From: Candidatus Magasanikiibacteriota bacterium
Lineage (GTDB): Bacteria > Patescibacteriota > Patescibacteriia > Magasanikbacterales > GWA2-37-8
DNA: 36,598 nucleotides
Assembly (NCBI GenBank): GCA_009694865.1
Contig: SICD01000007.1
Coordinates: forward strand, 1-36,598
Direction of reading: 5' to 3'
Notes under the pieces: generated by a model
What the model was told of the DNA's origin: nothing
Databases searched by the model: none
Seen by the model: only the letters and a program-made list of their open reading frames with translations
Part shown: positions 7,848 to 15,663 of the stretch, piece after piece
Position numbering within the stretch: the stretch's first letter is position 1
Layout: every line of letters starts with the position of its first letter
Translations under genes and position numbers: made by a program

Positions 7848-8516
7848 TTATTTTACAAACTCCAAACTCTTCATCACCCTATCAAACGCCTCGAGTTGTT
7901 CTTTTTCTGATATTGGTTTCGGTTTAATCGCGTCTTTGAGAAAATCGGTGATGTAACTTACATCAACCAACAATATTTCTTTAGGATTTTTTTGCAATTC
8001 TACGTGCAGATAATTAGTGCCTTCTATGCCCGTAACATAGCTATAACCGAGAACGCCGCCATATGATACTTTCTTCATGTCATAAAAATCTCTGAGTTCG
8101 TCGGTCTTGCCTTGCATGAGGTTATCTACGTCTTGGGCATTTTCCGGATGTTCTTCTTTGGCCGAATTAAGACTTTGTTCAATGGTTCCTGATTTTACAC
8201 TAAAAATTATTTTAAAAGGATGTTTATATTCACCATCGGGCGTACCTTTGTAGTTTTCAACGACGTAGTATGGGCTGGTTAACAAAACCCCTGCCCGAGC
8301 TTCCACGCCTATTTTAATTTCCTCTAGCGTAAATAACGCTGTAGGATATTTAAATCTTATCTTGAGAATTTTGTTTTCGTAAACAGTAGAGGTTGGCGAT
8401 AATGAGAGTGTCGGAGTGATCTCACGCTGGGCGGTTTGCCAAAAATAAACAAACCAGACAACAATTCCTAAAGCTACGGCTAAACCGCTGATTAAAATAT
8501 GTTGAGTTGCTCTCAT
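7848..8516 (-). CDS. membrane-anchored protein of unknown function (222 aa)
   Basis: Residues 7-27 are one hydrophobic helix, followed by a Thr/Ser/Pro linker and an extracytoplasmic-looking domain of about 170 residues. The domain has alternating beta-like segments (KILKIRFKYP, FKIIFSVKSG, GVLGYSYVTGI, YLHVELQKNP, ILLVDVSYI). The opening YENKILKIRFKYP recalls PsbP-like or lipoprotein domains with F-x-F-x-YP starts common in Patescibacteria, but I would not name it. A 6-base inverted repeat lies just upstream (8527-8540). No Shine-Dalgarno site. Confidence 0.75.
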   Translation of the reverse strand: MRATQHILISGLAVALGIVVWFVYFWQTAQREITPTLSLSPTSTVYENKILKIRFKYPTALFTLEEIKIGVEARAGVLLTSPYYVVENYKGTPDGEYKHPFKIIFSVKSGTIEQSLNSAKEEHPENAQDVDNLMQGKTDELRDFYDMKKVSYGGVLGYSYVTGIEGTNYLHVELQKNPKEILLVDVSYITDFLKDAIKPKPISEKEQLEAFDRVMKSLEFVK

Positions 8517-8661
8517 AGAGACTGTTATTTTAATAACAACTAATTCTTATTAAAATGACAGAGGACGCGAAGCACTTCCTCCGCCAATGTGCCTCACGTC
8601 CGAATTTTTACCTCCTTGGGGTACGAGCGCCCCCCTGGTTGTTGGGGTGAAACGAGACCAG

Positions 8662-9033
8662 CTAGTACCCGCTGGCCCACACCTCGATGGTGGCGATGGG
8701 CAAATCCACGGAACGCCCCGGATCTTCGGAGAAGACAAAGGACGGCTCCTCATCGCTCTCCAAGTGGGCGAGGATGCTCATGAAGATCGTCTTGAACTCC
8801 TGGTGCAGGCCGCGCATCCAGCGGCGGGCGGTGAAGCGGATGATGCCGGGCGCCGACGAGTCCCGCTGGCAGGTGGCGTACGCCGAGGCGCACATGCTCT
8901 CCAACAGTCGAATCTTGCGCGCCCTGGTCGTGCCTTTCACGGCGGTCGTGAGGTGCACGAAGACCGTGGTGTGGTCGCGGAACGGGGCGCGTTCCGGCGC
9001 GATGCAGGCTTCCATCTTCATGTTTCTCGCCAT
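8662..9033 (-). CDS. GC-rich orphan protein (123 aa)
   Basis: Not recognised. The minus-strand frame is preferred because it has AGGAG seven bases before the ATG at 9033 and a good promoter at 9071-9099. The region is far richer in G+C than its neighbours (45 of 60 bases at 8821-8880). The protein is mixed, with several Arg, two spaced Cys (MCASAYATC) and an acidic stretch before its end; no signal peptide or membrane helix. One of four GC-rich, SD-led small-gene units in this window. Overlapping plus-strand frames are open but lack start signals. No T-tailed terminator was found after it. Confidence 0.65.
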   Translation of the reverse strand: MARNMKMEACIAPERAPFRDHTTVFVHLTTAVKGTTRARKIRLLESMCASAYATCQRDSSAPGIIRFTARRWMRGLHQEFKTIFMSILAHLESDEEPSFVFSEDPGRSVDLPIATIEVWASGY

Positions 9034-9046
9034 GGCTCAGCTCCTT

Positions 9047-9066
9047 GTGGATACTCCAGTATCCAC
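9047..9066. promoter_or_regulatory. 20-base inverted repeat just before the SD of the GC-rich gene
   Basis: GTGGATACT-CC-AGTATCCAC on the plus strand. It sits between the -10 box and the Shine-Dalgarno site of the gene at 8662-9033 and overlaps the likely transcription start region, so it could be an operator or a protective 5' hairpin. Confidence 0.5.
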
Positions 9067-9070
9067 ACCA

Positions 9071-9099
9071 ATATAACCACATTTTGTTTATAATGTAAA
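9071..9099 (-). promoter_or_regulatory. sigma70-type promoter of the GC-rich gene 8662-9033
   Basis: Minus strand: TTTACA (9094-9099), 17-base spacer, TTATAT (9071-9076). Confidence 0.65.
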
Positions 9100-9114
9100 G
9101 GATTCGTCTACCCG

Positions 9115-9699
9115 TTATTCATGAACCAACCATCGAAATACATTCATTCCAGCAACCGAACCAATAATAGGAGCGACTACATAACTCCAAGAAAAAGAGC
9201 CGATGCCGAGTGCTACGGCTGGGTTAAGGACAGCATTCGATCCGAGGGCGGCCAACGAAAGTCCCAAAAGCAAAGAGCCGCCAATGACGACGCCGTGAAC
9301 GTCAGTTGGAACCTTACCTAAGACTACGGCGGCAATGCCAAGGGTGAAAAAGGCCGTGCCAATGAATTCCGCAAAAATGACGCGCGCGGTATTAGCTACT
9401 GAGAGCGTTGTTTCCCAACCTAAATAGCGCCCGAGGTAAAGCGCCACGCCAGCGCCAATAAATTGAGCAAAAATATATTTGATTGCTTCTGGAGTTTTTA
9501 TTTTTCCTATGGACCAAATACCAACCGTGACGGCCGGGTTGATGTGCGCGCCGGAGATTGAGCCAATAACGTAAACCATGAGGCCGAGCGTCAAGCCAGC
9601 CAAAAGCGGGGTTGACACGGGGAACGTGCCGTGGAGCGAGGCGATAACGACAAACGATAATAGAAACGTACCGAGTCCTTCGGCAAAATATTTTTTCAT
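9115..9699 (-). CDS. aquaporin / MIP-family channel
   Basis: A 194-residue six-helix channel of the major intrinsic protein family, passing water or small neutral solutes across the cytoplasmic membrane. Both half-helix signatures are present: NPA at 54-56 (GAHINPAVT) and NPA at 159-161 (VLNPAVALG). The second NPA is followed by Val-Ala, whereas nearly all aquaporins have Arg there (NPAR), the arginine of the selectivity filter; selectivity may therefore differ. The frame is open upstream to a TTG at 9732, but that codon lies in the -10 box, so I place the start at ATG 9699. Confidence 0.9.
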   Translation of the reverse strand: MKKYFAEGLGTFLLSFVVIASLHGTFPVSTPLLAGLTLGLMVYVIGSISGAHINPAVTVGIWSIGKIKTPEAIKYIFAQFIGAGVALYLGRYLGWETTLSVANTARVIFAEFIGTAFFTLGIAAVVLGKVPTDVHGVVIGGSLLLGLSLAALGSNAVLNPAVALGIGSFSWSYVVAPIIGSVAGMNVFRWLVHE

Positions 9700-9731
9700 A
9701 TTAATAATAATTACACAAATTATACTTTTCA

Positions 9732-9760
9732 AGTATATAAAAAACTCATACTAATGTCAA
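9732..9760 (-). promoter_or_regulatory. strong sigma70-type promoter of the aquaporin gene
   Basis: Minus strand: TTGACA (9755-9760), 17-base spacer, TATACT (9732-9737). It starts 7 bases after the stop of the 1857-residue gene, so the channel gene is independently transcribed. Confidence 0.75.
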
Positions 9761-9767
9761 CAAAATT

Positions 9768-12700
9768 TTACCCGCTCTTTTGCATCTGCCGCGCCTCAAG
9801 ATAAGTAATGACCGCGGCCAAGGCCCGCTGTTCGTCCGGCATAAGATCGTTGTGGATGAGATCGAGGAGGGTGTGCAATTTTTGAAAAACGTCGGCAGGC
9901 GGGGCCGGACTTTCTTTACTAATACGAGCAATAAAATCCTCCATCAATTCCATTAACTTGCCGCCGGCGCGCTCACTGCCTTTAATAACGGCGCGGGGTT
10001 GTTCGCGTTTAATTTCACTGGCGAGGAAATGGTGGAGGCTAATTTTTTCTGTGGCCGAGGTAAGATCGACGTCGCTAAACTTTTGAGAGGAATACAACAG
10101 AGCGTGCAAAACAGTTTCCACCACGTGCACGTGGGAGCCTTTGACGCCATATTTGAGCACCAAGTTAACGTGCCGCTCTAATTCGCCGTTGGCGAGCGCG
10201 CTGATGGCAGTCACATCTTTACTATCCAGAATTTTTTGAATTTCGGCCAATCGTTTCCCCGATTCGCGCGCCAGTACCTCTTCAATTTTTTCCACCTCTT
10301 CTTCCCGTTCGGCCAGGGATGGTTGTTGGATTGATTGCAGTTTAATTTGTTCTTCTTCCGTAACGCCGCTGGGGGTGCCATCCACGGCAATGAGGCGGGA
10401 TTTGTTGTCCGCGCCAGGGAAAGCGGCATAGGCAATGCCGTGCGCCTCGGCGGTGGTAATGGAAGTATCTTTAGGCAAGAATCCACTCGCTACGCCGGAA
10501 ACCAACCCCACTTCGCGCAGGAGCGCGGCGGTAAGCTCGGCAAAATCCGCGCAAACGCCGGCGTATTTTTTCTGGCGGAGTTGTTTTGCTAATTCCGGTT
10601 TTCTGGTTCGCAATTCTTTGAGCCGCCGCTCCATAAAACTCAATTTTTCCGAAATGCTTTGACCCCATTTTTGACCTTGCACTTCGCCGTTGTCAAAATC
10701 ATAATAGCTAATATTGCGCACAAATTTTTGAATCCTCAACACTTGTGTTTTGGGGTCCTGATCGCGAATTGAATCCGTGAATAACAATAACTCTTCCGGC
10801 AGTTCGGCAATTTTTTCCGTAGCGCTGGCGCCATGCTCCGCCACAAAATCTTTTTTGTAGCGGGCGTATTCTTTGGTAGAAATATTAGGCATAGTCGCCG
10901 GTAATTCCGAGCGACTTTGCGAATACACAATTGAGGTGAGGCCGAGCTTATCTACATCAACAGCAACAAGTACTTGTCCTAAAGAATTAACGCTTATTTT
11001 GCTCTCACCCTCTGTTGACGAGCCCCTCACCCTACCCTCTCCTGTGAGGAGAGGTGGCGAAACGTCTCCTCTCCTCACAGGAGAGGGCGGGGTGAGGAGT
11101 CGCGCATTCGCCAACGCCACTTCCTCGCCATTCGCTGTAATGCCCTTGACCCGCTCCGTTAACACTTTGGCACCAAGCATTACCGGCAAGTTAATTTCCG
11201 TGAGGCCGCCAATGGCAGGGAGTTTAAAGGTATATTCTTTCACTGGTTCGTCCAGCTCGGGCGCTACGGCAAAAGGCACGGTTTCCCAGGCGTTGGTTGG
11301 CCGATTATATTTGGCATATACTTGCGTAACAATAAATTCATTCACCATTTCACGCAGTTCCAAAACTTCCGCGCCTTTTTTTAGCGGGTCGCCATCAACT
11401 AACTGATTGCTATCACGGCGTCGTAAATAATGCTGGGGAATGGCGTCGTAAACTGCTCCAGCGCCATACCCGCCGGTTTCGCCGTACGCACGGCGCGGAA
11501 ATTTATTCCGCGGAATTTCTGGGAACAGTTCATACACTAGGCGCTCAATGGTCGCCGGGTCGAGGTTGTCTTTTTTGGCGGAAAAACTGTTAACAAATAG
11601 TTTCGGTTGCTCGGCAATTAAATTGGAAATTGTTTTCGCGACCACGGGCGAATGAGAAAGAAATTCCCGCGTCCGATCTTTCCATGTTTTATTAACTTCT
11701 GCCGGCAAATATTTATTTTTATATCCCGCGATATCCTCCGACGTGTTATGGTTATCGTCGTTAAAGCCATAAATGACATTTAGCAAATCCAACTTCCTCT
11801 GCTCCGCCGCGTTTAAGCTTATTTCTTTTTCTTCCTGGGGTGATTTGTCTCGACCGCGGTCGGAGATCCCGCTCGCCGCGGGACCGTTGTCCAACTTATA
11901 ACTAAACGTCCGTAATTTCCCATCAACAACACCCGAAATAACCACATACCCATTTTCCGCGGCCACAACTTTTATTTCGTCAAAACGAATTGGACAAAAT
12001 ACCGACTTAGTTTGATTGCAAACATACCAGCCACCATACACCCCTAACACATAATATGTTTCACCATTTATATTGAAAATATTATCAACATAGTTTGTCT
12101 CTTTTTTTGATCTTCCATCAGGAAATACTACTGTGGAAAGACCCCCATTTAATCCAAGATAGGCCACGCCGTCGCCAACTTTAGTAAAATGTTCTACGTC
12201 ATCCCACTCCTCACAATCGCTACCATCCGGGTAAACAACAACCAATTTTCCATTTTCTTTTTGCGCTTTATACGCCAGGCCGTCGGGCAAGGCTACAGCA
12301 TCAAAAACTTTTGGATATTCCTGGCTTACAAAACTATTTGGGTAATCTACTACCCATTGCTCTTTATTGTTTAAAGACTTTTTATGGCCGATTGCTCCGC
12401 CCGAAATATTTTCTAACTTCTCGGTTGAATGAAAATAAACGAACCCTTCTACGACGCTTTTCGCATCTTTTAAAACGTAATGGTTGTTGGCTACTTTCGC
12501 CCAAAAAACCACTCTGTCCCCAATTTTAATCGGGTTGCCAACCTCTAAAAATTCTTCTTGGAAAAGCCTTTCATTATCGCAGATTATACTGAAAGTTTTA
12601 TTTTTGTTTTGTACGACAAAATAATGTTCACCATCAATGTTCAACAATTCTCGAAACCTGTCAATGTTTTCGCGAGGAGGTGCTTCGACAATAACTTTAT

Positions 12701-15341
12701 TACCTTCTGCGTTTGGTAAAATAGTAACAAGTTTTTCTTCGGTAGTGCCGTCTGGACGGTACTGCTCGGCACGCAAAGAGAGACCATCATTAAAAGCGAC
12801 AAGGTCACCAACATTACTAGAAAATTTCCCTGGCACAACATACGTTTCATTGTGGATAACAACAAATAGCTGTCTTAAAGATTGCTTCCAATATGCCACC
12901 CCATCCTTAAACGGCACTACTCCTCGAGGTTCCGCGGATTTACTTAAATCAATTTCCGGCTTTTCCACAAAATCTTTCCATTCTAACTTGCTGGACTCTG
13001 GTTCTTCTTTCTCCGGCTCGGCTGACTTCGTCTCCCCAATTTTTTTCGTATAACTCACCAATGTATCCCCCACCATACCCGCGACCATAAAATAGCCATT
13101 TTGTTCTTGCAGAATTTCGATAGTGTCGAAACCATCTTTAATTTCAGAAAACAGCTCTCTATCTTCATGCACATAGAATTTACCATTACCCATGCGGGCG
13201 GCAAAATACACCCCCTTGTTAACCAGGGCAACTTTAACAATTTCACCGAAACCAACGACTCCAGCCTGTTTATTTACTCCGTCGGAAAAATCCAAACTTT
13301 CACCAAACCCACTACTACTATGAATAATTACACCACGATCACAACGATAAATAGCTTTAATTTCTTCAAAAGCATCACTTTCTTCGCCGTTAGGAAATAC
13401 GACTACTTGTTTATTGTCGTCTAATATAGCTAAAAATGCCAGACCGCCATCGACGGCGATTGGTGACCATGCTTCTTTATAGCGGGTTAATGTTTGAGGC
13501 GGAGCGGTGTTTACCTTGTCTTTTGGGTACACAATGTTCCACCTTTGTTTGTCTTCATCGCCTTCTTTCACAAAACTCTTCGTAGCGATGGTCTCGCCAA
13601 CCTCCATAACTATATCACTATCAAAGCAAAACAAGGGATCAATAATATTTTCTTCCAAACCATTCTCGTGCACTATATAAAATTCACCATACACAAATGT
13701 TCGTTTTGCCCAAAAAACAATTTCGCCATTAATTTTAATTGGGTTGCCAATTTCAGCGTATTCTTTGCTCGTGTGATGGCCCGGATACATTACGACGCAT
13801 TTTCCAGAGCCTTTTTTTCTGGCCTTAACAACAATTTTTCCATCAATATCAATAAGATGTTCTTCATCAAACATACCGTTGATGATGATTTCCTCTTCGC
13901 CATCCACCAGCACTTGACGGCCATCTTCTCGCCGATATCCAATAAAAGCCAAACGACCATTACTGCTTATCATTTCGGTGATGGTGTAATAGTCTTTAAG
14001 AATGTTTAACGTATCCTTCAAAAAACACAATTCGTTATAGCCATCTTCGTTATAATGTCTACCAACAATAAAATCTTTGTTTTGAATAAAATTATCGTAG
14101 CAGTCTTTTTCACGCAGCTGAACTTCTCTCCTCACAAAACCGCTTTCCACCATTTTCTCTTTCTTTTCCACATAAACTGGCTTTTTCTCTTTCTCGGACT
14201 CACCTTTTTTATACCGCACCACATACTTATGCGTTGCCTCATCCACAATAATTTCTATGTTCTCAACTGGGTAGCCCCCGGCTTTCAATTTCTCTAAAAT
14301 TTCTTTTTTTAAATCTTTCGTGGCCAAGGATTTTTGGATATTATAAATTTCACCCATCATGGTGGGGCGGTGGCGTTTCATTCGGCGGCGGAGCGTTTCG
14401 TCATCCGCGTCAATGTCGAGCTTTTTAAACATGGCCACCAGTTCCTCTTCTGGCACCATATTCGCGAAATAGAGGGTGTCGATTTCGGCCGGTGTGAGGT
14501 GCTTTTTAAGATATTTGGCTTCGGTCTTGGTAAATTCAATTGACACGCCCGAGCCAGCCCTCACCCTCCGTCCCTCTCCCGTGGGGCGAGGGGAATCGTC
14601 GTCTCCTCGCCTCCGCAGAGGAGAGGGCAGGGAGAGGTCTCGTTCACTTCGCAATTTCTCCGCCACGGTTTTACGCGCGAACGAGCCGTAGATACTGTTG
14701 TTAAAAAATGGTTCTACTTTATTTAGCAACTGCTCGCCGATTTGCTCGCCGGAGAGTTCGGCGCTAGCCACTTTTTTACCACCCACTTCTGGGGTGGTAA
14801 TTTTGGTACGCGAGTCAACGTCTTTAATTTCTCGCACTTGGTGGCGAGCGATGAAAGGGAGGTAGTAGGTGTCTATTTCTTTGGCGAGTTGTTTGATAAG
14901 CGGGTTTTTAAATTTAAATTTCCACCGTGACGGATCCTTATTAACATCTTCGAACGCTAACTGATACGCGTCAAAAAAATTGTTACCCATTTCTTGGTTT
15001 GGAGGGTCCATGTAATTTCCATTAGCCCTCATTTTACTCTCCACAGTCTTGAGAAACAGCTTGTGATTACGTGCGTAACCAGGATACGCAAAACTATTTA
15101 ATAATTCTCCTGGTTCCAACTTCAAACGGCGAGCCAATTCTATGCCATCTTCGGTGCTATGTTGTAATAAAAAAGTTAGCAGGTGTTGTTGTTCTAAATT
15201 GTTTAAATGATCGTACTCTTGCTCAATTTTTACAAACAACGCCTCCCGCCCTTGATGCGTTTCTTGCCAATCAAAATTCGCGCCGCGGGTTTTCTCGGGC
15301 GTTTTGGGGGGTTGGGTATGTTGGCGGGGGCGGTCGGGCAT
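9768..15341 (-). CDS. giant propeller-repeat protein with transglutaminase-like domain
   Basis: 1857 residues. The first 380 or so are mostly helical and charged, with no signal peptide or membrane helix. About 400-770 and 790-1152 are two related beta-rich halves built of short strands such as GNPIKI..VFWAK, VVVFPNG/VVVYPDG and NGY..-SG, resembling WG-type or propeller blades; matching motifs recur at an offset of about 380-405 residues. The C-terminal part holds a transglutaminase-like papain-fold domain with a visible triad: C1597 (GVCADFAE), H1634 (AEAHGIAY) and D1654 (AVDGTPSG). It then ends in a helical tail. Two segments, near 234-265 and 1412-1445, are translated palindromic repeats. 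Large proteins of this kind are known from Patescibacteria; their substrate is unknown. No Shine-Dalgarno site; no clear promoter. Confidence 0.88.
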   Translation of the reverse strand: MPDRPRQHTQPPKTPEKTRGANFDWQETHQGREALFVKIEQEYDHLNNLEQQHLLTFLLQHSTEDGIELARRLKLEPGELLNSFAYPGYARNHKLFLKTVESKMRANGNYMDPPNQEMGNNFFDAYQLAFEDVNKDPSRWKFKFKNPLIKQLAKEIDTYYLPFIARHQVREIKDVDSRTKITTPEVGGKKVASAELSGEQIGEQLLNKVEPFFNNSIYGSFARKTVAEKLRSERDLSLPSPLRRRGDDDSPRPTGEGRRVRAGSGVSIEFTKTEAKYLKKHLTPAEIDTLYFANMVPEEELVAMFKKLDIDADDETLRRRMKRHRPTMMGEIYNIQKSLATKDLKKEILEKLKAGGYPVENIEIIVDEATHKYVVRYKKGESEKEKKPVYVEKKEKMVESGFVRREVQLREKDCYDNFIQNKDFIVGRHYNEDGYNELCFLKDTLNILKDYYTITEMISSNGRLAFIGYRREDGRQVLVDGEEEIIINGMFDEEHLIDIDGKIVVKARKKGSGKCVVMYPGHHTSKEYAEIGNPIKINGEIVFWAKRTFVYGEFYIVHENGLEENIIDPLFCFDSDIVMEVGETIATKSFVKEGDEDKQRWNIVYPKDKVNTAPPQTLTRYKEAWSPIAVDGGLAFLAILDDNKQVVVFPNGEESDAFEEIKAIYRCDRGVIIHSSSGFGESLDFSDGVNKQAGVVGFGEIVKVALVNKGVYFAARMGNGKFYVHEDRELFSEIKDGFDTIEILQEQNGYFMVAGMVGDTLVSYTKKIGETKSAEPEKEEPESSKLEWKDFVEKPEIDLSKSAEPRGVVPFKDGVAYWKQSLRQLFVVIHNETYVVPGKFSSNVGDLVAFNDGLSLRAEQYRPDGTTEEKLVTILPNAEGNKVIVEAPPRENIDRFRELLNIDGEHYFVVQNKNKTFSIICDNERLFQEEFLEVGNPIKIGDRVVFWAKVANNHYVLKDAKSVVEGFVYFHSTEKLENISGGAIGHKKSLNNKEQWVVDYPNSFVSQEYPKVFDAVALPDGLAYKAQKENGKLVVVYPDGSDCEEWDDVEHFTKVGDGVAYLGLNGGLSTVVFPDGRSKKETNYVDNIFNINGETYYVLGVYGGWYVCNQTKSVFCPIRFDEIKVVAAENGYVVISGVVDGKLRTFSYKLDNGPAASGISDRGRDKSPQEEKEISLNAAEQRKLDLLNVIYGFNDDNHNTSEDIAGYKNKYLPAEVNKTWKDRTREFLSHSPVVAKTISNLIAEQPKLFVNSFSAKKDNLDPATIERLVYELFPEIPRNKFPRRAYGETGGYGAGAVYDAIPQHYLRRRDSNQLVDGDPLKKGAEVLELREMVNEFIVTQVYAKYNRPTNAWETVPFAVAPELDEPVKEYTFKLPAIGGLTEINLPVMLGAKVLTERVKGITANGEEVALANARLLTPPSPVRRGDVSPPLLTGEGRVRGSSTEGESKISVNSLGQVLVAVDVDKLGLTSIVYSQSRSELPATMPNISTKEYARYKKDFVAEHGASATEKIAELPEELLLFTDSIRDQDPKTQVLRIQKFVRNISYYDFDNGEVQGQKWGQSISEKLSFMERRLKELRTRKPELAKQLRQKKYAGVCADFAELTAALLREVGLVSGVASGFLPKDTSITTAEAHGIAYAAFPGADNKSRLIAVDGTPSGVTEEEQIKLQSIQQPSLAEREEEVEKIEEVLARESGKRLAEIQKILDSKDVTAISALANGELERHVNLVLKYGVKGSHVHVVETVLHALLYSSQKFSDVDLTSATEKISLHHFLASEIKREQPRAVIKGSERAGGKLMELMEDFIARISKESPAPPADVFQKLHTLLDLIHNDLMPDEQRALAAVITYLEARQMQKSG
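11021..11099. repeat. CTCTCC repeat in frame in the giant gene (copy 2)
   Basis: Nested arms CCTCTCCTGTGAGGAGAGG and TCTCCTCTCC...GGAGAGG with CCCTCACC/GGTGAGG flanks. Read in frame as Pro/Arg/Gly-rich residues around 1412-1445. Confidence 0.75.
14556..14640. repeat. CTCTCC repeat in frame in the giant gene (copy 1)
   Basis: CCCTCACCCTCCGTCCCTCTCCC followed by GGGGCGAGGGG, then the inverse arm TCCTCGCCTCCGCAGAGGAG. Read as LPSPLRRRG...PTGEGRRVRAG at about residues 234-265. Confidence 0.75.
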
Positions 15342-15368
15342 AGGAAAATTGGTGAAGCGTGGTTCGAT

Positions 15369-15479
15369 AATTCCCCGCTTGGGCGGGGCAGGCCACAGCC
15401 AGGGGTGGGTGAGACCATTGCGTGACCAACGATTGGCTCAACGACCTCACCCACCCCTACCCCGCCCAAGCGGGGAATT
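15369..15479. repeat. 111-base inverted repeat upstream of the giant gene
   Basis: The arms AATTCCCCGCTTGGGCGGGG and AGGGGTGGGTGAG on the left match CTCACCCACCCCT and CCCCGCCCAAGCGGGGAATT on the right. Part of the 322-base gap between the giant gene and rpoC, which otherwise holds a smaller repeat and the rpoC terminator. Confidence 0.75.
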
Positions 15480-15535
15480 GCCAAAGCGAGTTTCGTCACC
15501 GAGCGATGGTAATTCAAAGCACCGTTGCACAACGA

Positions 15536-15577
15536 TTCCCCTCTCCCTAGGGAGAGGGACGAAGGGTGAGGGCTGGT
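15536..15577. repeat. CTCTCC-family palindromic repeat
   Basis: CCCCTCTCCCTAGGGAGAGGG hairpin followed by GAAGGGTGAGGG, the commonest form of this family in the window. Confidence 0.65.
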
Positions 15578-15620
15578 TCGGCGGTAGTAATCTACCATCT
15601 TTTTAGATAAAAGAAAAGCA

Positions 15621-15656
15621 AAAAAAGACGTCGCGTTTGATGCGGCGTCTTTTTTA
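15621..15656. terminator. bidirectional intrinsic terminator after rpoC
   Basis: AAAAAAGACGTCGC-GTTTGAT-GCGGCGTCTTTTTT: GC-rich stem with A-run and T-run on both sides, placed immediately after the rpoC stop. It closes the rpoBC transcript. Confidence 0.85.
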
Positions 15657-15663
15657 ATCCGTA

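Noticed and set aside
8550-8661. Short GTG-started peptide after the GC-rich gene, with AAGGAGG upstream
   Set aside because: Spacing from AAGGAGG to the GTG is too long, and the 15 codons show nothing gene-like.
8687-9076. Plus-strand gene over the GC-rich region
   Set aside because: Long open frames are expected in GC-rich DNA; only the minus-strand frame has a promoter and Shine-Dalgarno site.
11848-11890. Third in-frame repeat in the giant gene (SDRGRDKSPQ region)
   Set aside because: It contains short palindromes, but no second copy was found in the window, so repeat origin cannot be supported.
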